Below are positions 36,001-44,611 of a stretch of DNA of 64,000 nt, piece by piece. Position numbers and translations under genes: made by a program. The stretch is taken from contig JAJTUP010000013.1 of NCBI GenBank assembly GCA_021399435.1, positions 186,001 to 250,000 on the forward strand, written 5' to 3'. The stretch's first letter is position 1; every line of letters begins with the position of its first letter. A model generated the notes under the pieces. That model did no database searches. It saw nothing but the letters and a program-made list of their open reading frames with translations, and was not told the origin of the DNA. The stretch is from Diaporthe sp. PMI_573 (taxonomy: Eukaryota; Ascomycota; Sordariomycetes; Diaporthales; Diaporthaceae).

Positions 36001-36679
36001 TTTCGCCAGGCTCCTCCTCCTTTTGGAGCATCATGGCGGCCGAGCGACACTGATAGGGGTAGAGCTCAGTTTCCAGGCCTTTGACAGTGCTAGATAGGAG
36101 GTTGGCCATTGCCTCCCGGGAGACATGATCTTGGATCAGGGTAGTGTCGGGTTCTGGTGATGGGATGTTATTGAACAAGGCAAGGAGCGAGCCATCATCC
36201 TCGGGAAAGCTTCGAGCAGCCTCGTTTTGAGGTGAAATCCGGGGGAAGCTCAGGGGTGCCCCAAAATGCTTGGACGATCCCCTCCATGTGGATGGAGAAT
36301 AGTCGAGGGACGCAAGAAGTGCTTTCTTCTTGCCACGAAGTACAGGGTCATCTCGAGGGATAAGGCTATTAAAAGAGTCATCTGGGAGGACATGGACTCT
36401 GATGACGGCAGCATCAGCATCGTCGCCGTGGCCGCCGCCGTCGCCACTAGTAATGGTCTCAAAACGACACCATTTGTAGTCCAAGAGCTTGGAGTAGGGG
36501 CGGGTGGCATCGTCTAGATCAGTTTGCTTGCAAACCAGACAGCCAGTGGCGATGTATTGTTGGCTGTCTGGCTCGGGGCCGCGACTTGTGGATGTAGTTG
36601 GACCCATGCTCCTGAACTGGTTGGAGGCGATGGCAAGCGATGACCTCGGGAAACGGGAGGCGATTGCGTGCTCGGACAC
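33053..36679 (-). CDS. SNF2-family DNA-dependent ATPase/helicase-like protein
   Basis: A 1208-residue intronless frame. The SNF2 ATPase core is readable: GGILAEEMGSGKTLISLALI (Walker A, about 264-283), TTLIIVPPDLLRQW (motif Ia), CIVDEGHKLGN (Walker B box DEGH, about 472-475) and ARWIVTGTPAKG (motif III). The C-terminal helicase lobe follows with EEQIIVFYDNDNIAWYLAGV, AAFGLDMKSASRIYFISP (motif V) and QAIGRVRRISQ (motif VI, arginine fingers). No RING, HIRAN, bromo- or chromodomain is visible. An N-terminal CLVCKQ and a basic tail with repeated PAKRARFA motifs (likely nuclear localisation) frame the core. It probably remodels chromatin or translocates on DNA in the nucleus; the subfamily looks like the Rad5/RAD16-related fungal helicases, but this is inference. 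A second ATG at 36607 is an alternative start. Confidence 0.92.
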   Translation of the reverse strand: MSEHAIASRFPRSSLAIASNQFRSMGPTTSTSRGPEPDSQQYIATGCLVCKQTDLDDATRPYSKLLDYKWCRFETITSGDGGGHGDDADAAVIRVHVLPDDSFNSLIPRDDPVLRGKKKALLASLDYSPSTWRGSSKHFGAPLSFPRISPQNEAARSFPEDDGSLLALFNNIPSPEPDTTLIQDHVSREAMANLLSSTVKGLETELYPYQCRSAAMMLQKEEEPGEILDPRLVHVVDQHGKSWYYDSNTGEARREPRRYDQICGGILAEEMGSGKTLISLALIAATKDQPAVIPEIFRHGNRTVRPKVGSLMDMAASVATKSGVSWKRYIDSRYENCVRAIERNPGWYHLPRSKGARMSRRTTGGINLPPTKIFVSHTTLIIVPPDLLRQWTQEISKHMQGLRVLEIASKKISGAVSNEIPSTDDLIHCDVVICTATRLETIWTKYKRPEADGSHSMNCSLGQVQFKRCIVDEGHKLGNIRVSSVRTDLLQALEALHVNARWIVTGTPAKGLFGVEKNSDSNTSLARSSTIQESEDLKRIGSIATFYLKARPWSNTTKSHHDTLTDWKTYMVQGRKDCLASTFNSLIIRHQLSEISHMLPAVDSKIVKLEGSYQDKLCMNIFSMMIIFNAVQSQRTDQDYFFHPRNRKAMLELVNNLRQAIFFGGSFFSEAEIQKSVETAESFLGEKFIPVNESDETLLSDAINLGKLAIGNKIKRAANIYHEMPIYVDQFPGGPPTAWSTDDKASSGPICTNWKLMIAAQRTLRPYLGSIEDLITYLNSGSFLTAGVSAQGGALRDAQPPQSPSLARNAEKTLAGNTKLGEDHVNPRRGHLAAIKLDEKGIPTPPQTPQEDIEIAAPLAETRLISTVSAKLSYLIDAIAVHQKEEQIIVFYDNDNIAWYLAGVLEMLQIHHLIYAKGISVDRRARYVSTFTHSRKFRVLLMDISEAAFGLDMKSASRIYFISPVLDPQVEAQAIGRVRRISQRKRVTVETLVLRGSIEELIVERKMKMTQAEHRRCKTILDDRPIYDWILNARIIPLPDVSNDDGPAQMVPLAVPQYIFGREFGREVVDPDEDILPGDPSHTAASPDKAKRKRSAEDDDPDPDGRTDKLEGPEGKRRNQTRPAKRARFAGVEDNDSDVSGPAADAEVQSQQGRKNELVTSMITLPQASVVHGQLAASSSTRPAVDIPRDSQSPLPDRPAKRARFADM

Positions 36680-38023
36680 GGAGCGGGCGGAACGAGCGGA
36701 GGGCTTTGGAGCCTACTCGGGGTACACCATGGACACTTGGAGGATGATGGATGCAGTACCCGGCATGCTGTAAAGTGAGGTGCAACGATGGGTCACTTGA
36801 TGTTTCGAATCCAAGTCGAAGCCGTTGCCTTGCTTGCGACTCGGGGCAGCAGATCGGGTTACGTGCCTGGGTCATTTGGCACCATGTAGTCTACCCCGGT
36901 ACCTACCTGCAGTGGGCACACGGCTCACTCACCCCCACCTTCCCCGTCACCTAGGCTACGAGTTCGGCCCCACCCCCAGACAACTGACTGTCTTGCCTCG
37001 AAATATCAGACCGCAGCATCTAATCGACCGGACACCTCGTGCTCACAATCACGCGTCGCTAAGTACCATACTCTGGATAGGAAATCATGGGTGAGATGCT
37101 ACTCGACGAGTCCACCAAACCATTCAGCTTTACTGCTGGTTGGTCTGTGAGTGTGTGGTTGTTGGCTTGTTCGAGATGAGAAGTTGCACACACGAATGCA
37201 CTCCTTGCGAAACATATAACCAAGAAGCATCTCTCCTCTGCCGTTAGACACCATCTGTGGCAGGGTAATATGTGGTGGAGTGGAAAAGAACCCTCTCGGC
37301 AACATGCAGTCCCAGCAATCCGACTGTTAGCAGCAGAAATATCTGGTGCCATCGTATTGTTGACGGGATATGTAAATTAGAGCCTGGAACGTACCACCAC
37401 GTTAGACCTTGAGGCAAGCACAGCCTGTTTGTAGGCTCTCACGGTCAGATTGAGAAATCCAGCCGGTTTTACCGGCACTCCCAGCATAGAACTTGTGTAT
37501 TCGTTGGTGCCGCAGCTATGTAACCTCTGCCGTTTTATATGCGGTGAGAGCCTTGATGTTCCGCATCGAGATACCCGAGGATTTGTCACATATTTCTCCG
37601 GCGACACAGCTTCATGCCAAGCTACTATTTCCTGTGGCTGTGACCATGCTCCCCCTTCTTTTGAATTACTCGGTCTCTCTCGCCTGTTGTATTTCACTCT
37701 ATCCCATGATCACTCCCGTTTGTCTTTCCAGTGTTTTCTTTGTAAGAGACTTTTCTGCCGGGTAGGCCTTTCCAGTGTCAGGCTTGAGATTTCTTTCGAT
37801 TTCCAATCGCTCAGATTGAACATACACGGAAGTTTGGCCCGAGCGAGCAGCGAGCATAGCCTGCTTCATCTTCACCTATGTCAGCGCAACCAGCCGTCTG
37901 AATTGAGCCCCGGACATTTTTCATTCGCATGTCCAAGACATGGGAGTTATGTTCATTTGAGCTGCTCCAGGGAAAAGCAAGACAATTCCAGCAGACGTCT
38001 TTTCTGGCCACTTCTGGAATCAA
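36680..38023. other. Intergenic region between the SNF2 gene and the HET relic
   Basis: A 199-codon plus-strand frame (37450-38049) has Cys/Leu/Ser-rich composition without domains and is probably chance. The region includes the SNF2 promoter. Confidence 0.5.
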
Positions 38024-39836
38024 GTGGGTGTGGCGAGCATGGATGCTAGTCTCGGGAATCCTAGAGATTGCCAGGATGGGTCAGATGACATTCACAATGG
38101 AAAGGCTGCCCAAGCTACTGTTACTCGGCCTCGGAAAGGCAGTGGAAAACGAGAATTCAAGGACGAGCACCCAGTGGTGCGGGCGGCTCCTACACAACTC
38201 CTCTCAGATGCAAAGATTTGCCACAAATGCGCATGTGCTGACTTTCGGGGAGCCCTGCAAAAGTTCGCTCGAATCCGAAAGAGTCATCGAGGGTATTGGA
38301 GCAAAGCAATCTATGACGGAATTTACGTCGCCGACGCGGGCCACCAATATCGACAGGGACAGTTGACCGACTGCGCCCTGTGCCGCGTTCTCTTCGCTTC
38401 TCGCATCTGCTTTGAGCAAGGAGATATTGCTAGCGAGGATGGTGACAAGCAACGCTTGTTTGAGTTTCTGAAAAACTCGGAACTATTTAGCTTCCGTCAC
38501 TGGCCTACGAAATTTGATGAGCATGGACCAGCTCTCATCGCTAATGTGCCAAGACTTTTGGGTCCGACAGGAGTGACTGAAGCCTTTTGCGAGATCATGT
38601 TGAATCCAAAAGGGCGGCGTTGCTAGGTCAAGGCTCTAGGCTTTCAGTACCTCTGGATTGACAGATTATGTATCGACCAAGATGATCCAGTGGCGAAAAA
38701 CCATCAGATCAAGCAAATGAACGTCCTCTATGAGAGTGCCGTTTTGACTATTGTGGCAGCGGCTGGTGCAGACGAGACCTACGGGCTACCAGGAGTCAGC
38801 CACATGCATGAGTTTCTCAGAATAAAATTGACAGCCTGTTTGGAGGACTCAAAAGTAACATCGACGATGGAACGCCCTCACTCCTTAATTCGATCCTCAC
38901 ATTGGGCTTCCCGAGGTTAGACTTTCCAGGAAACGGCACTCAGCCGGACTCGGAGACGTCTGGTCTTTGCTGACGAGCAACTATATTCTGAGTGTAACGC
39001 ATTGAATTGCTTCGAGGGCATTTAAACCCCACTGGATATATTGCATGAAAGATACAAATCAAAACCACGCGACAATATAAGAGCCGGCAAGTTTGGGAGA
39101 GGTGCAACTGAGAAGTTCGGAAAACTGGTCCCTGGCAAACAACCTTTCCACTATGTGTTCCAGCAATATTTATCCGCCGTCCAGGACTACTCGTCGAGAG
39201 ATTTGAGCTATGATTCAGATTCATTGAACGCATTCCAAGGGATTATTCAGCGGTACCTATTTCGAAGCTCAAAGAAAATGTCAACGCAATCTGGGGCATG
39301 GCTTACCCGACCAGACAGAGGAACGAATTGCCTAATCTAGTTGCGCTCTGAATTGGCGCCACACCTGGAGCTGTTGGGAGGGTTCACAAGGACCGAGGGG
39401 TCGACAGGAATTTGCTTCTGGACAGGCGGGGTGGGCTGGTGCGGTGCAGATCAGACCGGGGACTGGAAAGTGATTTATGGCAAGAATGGCGTACTATCAG
39501 TACGGCTGAGCAGAAGTGGCCACTTCTTTGATCGCTTGAACTCGCTGCACCGCAGTATTTCCGAGCCCATGTGTTGTGTGCTGCTATTACTCGCGAAGCC
39601 ACTGCCGCCGGACCTGTTCACCTGCAACCTCGCAACGGACGGGAATATGAGCTGGACTTTCGTCAAAAGCGGAATCTTTCCCGTCCCAGGAACAGATACT
39701 TCAAGAAAAGTTTGTACAAGAGTTGACGGATGTCAGCCAATGGCGGTGTACTTGGGTTTGTTTAGTGGCAGGAGCCTGCTTCGCTATGATTCTTGCACGA
39801 ATACATGATATGGACGCTTAGACACGGGCTGGTATG
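38024..39836 (+). pseudogene. HET-domain (heterokaryon incompatibility) gene, multiply disrupted
   Basis: HET proteins trigger cell death when incompatible hyphae fuse. The N-terminal part (KICHKCACADFRGALQKFAR, LTDCALCRVLF) leads to a TAG at 38624. The same frame resumes with VKALGFQYLWIDRLCIDQDD, NHQIKQMNVLYESAVLTIVA and GADETYGLPGVS, all classic HET blocks. The conserved stretch that normally carries the YVWG motif is missing, so a piece is deleted. A TAG (38918) replaces the Trp in SRG-TFQE, and a TAA (39023) sits in FEGI-TPLDILHER. After YSSRDLSYDSDSLNAF the reading moves through other frames (NAIWGMAYPTRQ, then NWRHTWSCWEGSQGP, later KFVQELTDVSQWRCTW), so several indels exist. All three nonsense codons fit C-to-T or G-to-A changes in a CpA context. 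It is not translatable into a full protein. Confidence 0.88.
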
Positions 39837-40742
39837 TTTCTTATCGAATGTGACGACGATGAGTTAAAGCGAATAACGGAATATATAGGGGGAGACTGGT
39901 TCAATATAGAATGAACAAGGTCAATATTATAGCATAGTACTGATGAGAAGCCCAAGTTTGAGTGATCCTTGACGCTTGGTAGCATGAACAACTGGGAGAA
40001 ATCTTTCTATACCAAGAGGGGATACTAAGTAGGCGGACCAGATGGACCGGGTGGCAAAAACCCATAAAGGGCAGTTATTCTGGTAAATCAAACAGCGCCA
40101 AGGAGTTAGAAGTCGCCCGAGTAAGGAGAACCCATAGTAATTACTTCCTCAAAGCCCCACCCCGCAGCATAAGGACTGGTAGACAACGTGCTTAGGTATT
40201 GGATCCTAGACTACCGCGCAGAATATAGCGCTTTTAAATCGAAGCAGAAAAGTATCAGTTTCTAGTAACACCAGAGATCCGGGAACAGAAGTCTACAAGA
40301 CTAACATGGTAGCTCTGACGAAATCCCGCTGGGTGGTGTAGTTGGGACCAGCGGAAGACTTGGCGGCACGTTAGCTGTTGCATGATATTGCGACGCCAAG
40401 CCCATCCAATGTATCACCGTGGTTGGCGGCACGCACTTCGCTCCAACGTTGGAGCACGCCATCTCTTGAGTAGATGCGCTTCCCCGTCCCATCTACCGTT
40501 GATCTCGGGGTACTGACTTGTCAAGTTTCGTGTGGGAAAATAAACATCGACAGAAGATACCGATCCCCGCCTCCACACTGCAACGAGACACTTGGCGGCC
40601 CACAAGCTCCCACGGCACACTCACATTAGCGACTTTTGCGAACACGAATCTCAACGGGTAACGACTGGCTTCTCTTAGAGTACTATTAAGAACAACTCGG
40701 CCTCAGTTCCATTAGATCAACATTCGACAACATGCCTTAATT
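39837..40742. other. Intergenic region
   Basis: Short frames only; no motif recognised. It would hold the 3' UTR of the minus-strand gene ending at 40743. Confidence 0.5.
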
Positions 40743-41430
40743 TTACTGTGCGTCTTCCTCCGCTGCAGCTTCAACAATATCGTTGGCCTCAATGATTTCT
40801 GGTGCATTGAGCCGCCCATCACCGTTAGCGTCGGCCTGCTCGGCAGCAGCTTGCTCCTGTGCATCCACGTCTCCACTCTCGTCGAGGTCAGAATTCTCGA
40901 TCTCCTCGCCATTGACATTGTCGTTGTTGTTCTGCTGGTTGTCCGCCTGGTTGTCCGCCTGGTTGTCTGCCTGGTTGTTCTGGTTATCCTGCTGAGCGTC
41001 CGCCTGGTTGTCCGCCTGGTTGTCCGCCTGGTTGTCCGCCTGGTTGTCTGCCTGGTTGTCCTGGTTGTCCTGCTGAGCGTCCGCCTGGTTGTCCTGCTGG
41101 GCATCCTGCTGAGCATCCTCATCCTGTGCCTGTGCATCTTGGTCCTGAGCGTTGTCTTGTTGATTGTCCTGCTGGTTGTTTTGCGCGGCATTGGCCTGCG
41201 CGCCGTTTGCCTGTGCGTTGGCGTTATTTTGGCCACCGCCTCCACGCTTGAGTGCTTTGAGGTCTGGAGCCGTTTCGTCAGCCGATGTGTTGGACGATTG
41301 CAGAAATCACAAGCAACATACCTCGCTTTGTGACGGCAACGGCTGTGTCTCCGCCGTGTTGGGCAAAGATTGGCCCTGCACTGACAGTGACAGCCAGAAG
41401 GGCCGACAGCAGAGTGGTACTAAACTTCAT
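40743..41430 (-). CDS. Secreted Q/N/D-repeat protein with two EF-hand-type calcium loops
   Basis: Exons 41430-41322 and 41263-40743, separated by a 58-bp GTATGT...CAG intron with a GCTGAC branch point, encode 209 residues. MKFSTTLLSALLAVTVSAG is a signal peptide. Two dibasic Kex2-type sites follow (TKR at 36, LKR at 43). The mature region is rich in Gln, Asn, Asp and Ala: it starts GGGGQNNANAQANGAQ and is dominated by a four-residue unit QADN (12-bp DNA repeat) interspersed with AQQDNQ blocks. The last 61 residues are acidic and contain two loops matching the canonical EF-hand pattern: DLDESGDVDAQE (162-173) and DANGDGRLNAPE (181-192). The mature chain has no cysteine. I know no named family with this layout. 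A calcium-responsive, extracellular, aggregation-prone or matrix protein is inference. Confidence 0.82.
40931..41110 (-). repeat. 12-bp coding minisatellite encoding QADN units
   Basis: Near-perfect repeats of CAGGCGGACAAC (minus strand) lie in two runs, each beside a CAGCAGGA(C/T)AACCAG variant block, so a larger unit of about 90 bp has itself been duplicated. The period is a multiple of three, so the reading frame is kept. Confidence 0.85.
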
Positions 41431-43151
41431 CTTTAAGAAAGGTAAGGTGAAAATGTAACAAGCTTTCTAATGGGGCAAGCGAAACGATAGTGGACCAGCA
41501 CTGAGAATTGAAAATATGGCGAAAAGTTACTAGTAGTGCAGCTGTGAGATGGACATGTGTGTTGCTTTCTCCCCAGTCACGGCTTGGGGGGAAACACTGC
41601 CTTTTAATACTTGAGCTCCTCTGTTCTGATCCCTTTGGGGCAGCCACTGCGACCTCTAGAAAGGTAAAGAGTAAGCATCTTTTAGCCCCCTTCCTGTCGC
41701 AGAGTCTGTCGTTCATTCCATTGGCAGTTTTGGTTTTGTCTGGAATATGGCCATGGCTGTGGTTTCGATTCGTGAGGTGCAGGTAGCCAAGAAAGCTACG
41801 TACGTACCCCAGGGCACTTGCTAGGGGAATTTACCCGTCTTATGCCACACCTTGGGTTTCACCGGCGATGACAAGTCTTTTTTGACTCCCGTCAACCCAA
41901 CGTTCGGTCGAGATCTGGGACTTCAGATGGCTTGGCTGTTTGGACGAGTCAGGCATCCAACAGGCCAAGAGTAGATAGATACCTGGCCAAGCCTCTCGTG
42001 TGACGCACCAGTCTAGTAGGTATCTTATCTAGGCATTGCAATGTATACCACTCTGGTTTTCAAGATGTATATTTCTTAACAGGATTTCATCCCAATCCAA
42101 GGCATATTCAACGTAGCTTGCGGGTAGTTAGTGCGTCTCATTGACTCAAGCTGCAGCTCGAGGTCAATGTCTGTCTTGCGCAGACGCAAGCTCCAAAGAC
42201 AGTACTAAGGTAAGCATACTGAAGAGCTACAGAACAAGGGTCCGGCGCTAGATGCGGAGTTTTTTCAAGTCCGCCGCCACATACTCTTGGGCAGAACTAA
42301 TCCGGGGTCGACCCACGTAGGACAGGTAGGGCGGACCTCGGGAGCCGCAGTAATTGGGAGGGGTGCGTCTCAAGATACTCTGGTGGCAGAAACCCTGCGA
42401 GAGCAGCCTTGGTCTGCAGCGAGCACTTGCTGGTGTAATATCGGGAGCACCAATGAGAGTATCAATTTCCCGGAGGGGGAGTATACCAGGTATCCCAGTT
42501 GGGGAGCGAGGGTCTCCTCGCCTTGCTTCTCTCCGGCATGGTTGCGGCCTTGGTGCTTGAGTCCACACACACACTTTTCTATTGATGATACAAGGAAGCA
42601 GCACAACGCGGTGAATCAGGGAGAAGTACAGCAAGGATTTGTTGTCCTGTCCCATTGAGATAGATGCTGCTAAATGAATAACTCACACAAAGAATATTAT
42701 TGTGTAGCAAAACTGTGGGCCGATATGTTAAAATGGCATTCCTGAGGTCACCAAAAAGCCGGGGTGCAGGAGTGATTATTGAGTTGGTAATGACCATAGA
42801 ATCTTTTTCATTGTGTGTGTAGTGCAGCGCCATGTGACTTGTCTTTTTGTTACATGCTCTCGTAGAAATCCCCCCACGGTGAGTGGCTCACAATACTGCA
42901 TGCCAGGGCATCTTGCTCTTTGGAATACACAGCTTAGTAGTCTATATAACATCCTATGATAACACTGCCTTCGACCAAGGCAATCCCAAGTGATCATCTC
43001 TAATCCTCCTTCATACGTCTTTGAAGAGAAAAGGCAAGCGTCAAGGCTCTCACTAGCCTCTCCCCTCTGGGAGAGGGAAAACCTTCAGACCTCAGATACC
43101 CGCCCACGAGGGTCCCAGAGTACCACCACGAACTTCCATTCGAGCATGGTG
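41431..43151. other. Intergenic region
   Basis: It contains the promoter of the minus-strand gene at 41430 (a TATTAAAAGG stretch about 170 bp upstream) and the 3' region of Jac1. No further gene is supportable; short frames at 42248-42658 overlap on both strands and lack motifs. Confidence 0.5.
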
Positions 43152-44063
43152 CTAATGATGCAAAAGCCCCCCACCAGCCCCCTTCTCCCATCCCCGAATG
43201 CCCTCCTTGATGCTCTCCCAATACCTCAATCTAACCGCCTCCCCAATAGCACCCTCAACATCCCCCTGGGTAAAAGCCCGCCGCAGCCCCTCGACGCAAC
43301 GCGCGATCCGCTCCTCGTTCTCGGCCATCGGCCCATCCAGGTCAGCCTCAGACTCGGCCTCGTCGATGGCCTCCCGCGCCTCGAGCACCTCGACGAGCAG
43401 GGCCGGGTCGGCGGCGGGCCCGCCGGCGCCGCCCGTGTGGCTTCCGGCCTCGTCGCCCGCCAGGTCGACGCCGTATTTTTCGGCGAGGATATACTGCGCG
43501 CGCAGGAGCGGGTGCGACAGCGTCTTATAGGCGGCGTTGATGTGGCTTGACGCCGCCTCGGCCTGCCGGCGGCGTTTCGCTGCTGAGGTGCTTTCTGGAT
43601 CGGATGGGGAGGTTGAGGAATTCGAGGAGGTCGAGGCGGAGTGGAAGTAGTCCGGGTGGCTCGCGGCCTGCAGGCGCAGGAACTCGCGGCGGAGGGCGCG
43701 CACGTCGATGTCGAAGGGGCCCTGTGGCGGTGGGCCCTGCGGCAGAGTCTCGGGGAACAGGTCGTAGTATGGAAGGGGCTTTGTGTGGTCCCATCTCTTG
43801 TTGGCCGGTCGGCTTGGACCTTGACGTTCTTGTTGTTGAGCTTCTTGGACAGCTTCGGGTTGGGACTGCGAAGACAGCCACCTGCGTTGTGTGCTGTGTT
43901 GCTGCTGACGCTGCCTCACAGGGTGATTGGGTTGGACTTGTGGCGCTGGTCTCGTCGTTGAGTACCTCCTTGCAGCTGCCGATGCCAATGGTGCGCATGC
44001 CCTCCTCTGCGCACAGCAGCTGGCGCAGAGGCTGCGGCTTGTCGAGACCAGGCTTGCTCGCAT
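43152..44063 (-). CDS. Mitochondrial iron-sulfur co-chaperone Hsc20/Jac1
   Basis: A J-domain protein of 303 residues that delivers the Fe-S scaffold (Isu) to mitochondrial Hsp70. I start at the ATG at 44063 (MRASLVSTSRSL), because the first 50 residues are then Arg/Ser/Ala-rich without acids, a mitochondrial presequence. The 16 extra upstream codons look unlike one. The J-domain carries the obligatory HPD (about 136-138, AASHPDYFH) after YYDLFP and before INAAYKTLSHPLLRAQYIL. A Ser/Thr-rich loop follows HPD and is longer than in yeast Jac1. The C-terminal HscB-type three-helix domain has LLVEVLEAREAIDEAE and VRLRYWESIKEGI, the Isu-binding helices. No introns. Its upstream side faces the 3' end of the F-box-like gene on the same strand. 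Confidence 0.93.
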   Translation of the reverse strand: MRASLVSTSRSLCASCCAQRRACAPLASAAARRYSTTRPAPQVQPNHPVRQRQQQHSTQRRWLSSQSQPEAVQEAQQQERQGPSRPANKRWDHTKPLPYYDLFPETLPQGPPPQGPFDIDVRALRREFLRLQAASHPDYFHSASTSSNSSTSPSDPESTSAAKRRRQAEAASSHINAAYKTLSHPLLRAQYILAEKYGVDLAGDEAGSHTGGAGGPAADPALLVEVLEAREAIDEAESEADLDGPMAENEERIARCVEGLRRAFTQGDVEGAIGEAVRLRYWESIKEGIRGWEKGAGGGLLHH

Positions 44064-44611
44064 GGTCTCGGGCAAATAAGGATCGTCTATACGTGTTCGC
44101 TTTCGAGTCAAGTTGCGCTATGGCTCGGACTCGTACGAGAGAAAAGAGAGGTAACTTGGGTGCACTGTTGGTCGCTGGTGGACCGCCGAAATATCTCGCT
44201 CGGCCTTTCCGGACTCGGCTCGGCTGTGATGACGTCTGGAAATTCTGGCGACCGGCAGCGGAAACAATTCAGGGTTATGTCAGGGTTGATGGCGACACAC
44301 CCTCCCCCCTCCCCTCCCTCCCTCTTGAGCACCGGCGCCCCTCGCCCCCCCCCCAAAACCCTGCAGCCACTCCCACATCCATCAGCATCGTCGACCAACC
44401 TTCAAGGTTTGGGTGGGATCAGCCTCTGATCCATGTCTCCATCACCATCTTACCGTTTGTATGCTGCCTCAGGTTGACTTTGAGCATTATTCATTATGAC
44501 TACCTTGTCCCACCTTGTCTGACCAAGGCCGTGGATTTCTATATAAAACAATGAAGCCCGTCCTCGCGTGTTGGGTATCTCTTCGTCCCTCGCCGCCTCT
44601 CTGCCCATCAA
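44064..44611. other. Spacer between the F-box-like gene and Jac1
   Basis: Holds the Jac1 promoter. A TATATAAA box at about 44539-44546 on the plus strand, followed by an ATG, opens a frame that runs antisense through the F-box gene end. I judge that frame to be chance. Confidence 0.5.

Noticed and set aside
40712..41245. Arg/Thr-rich 177-codon minus-strand frame
   Set aside because: It is the shifted frame of the QADN repeat gene; the other frame has the signal peptide, a proper intron and EF-hand loops.
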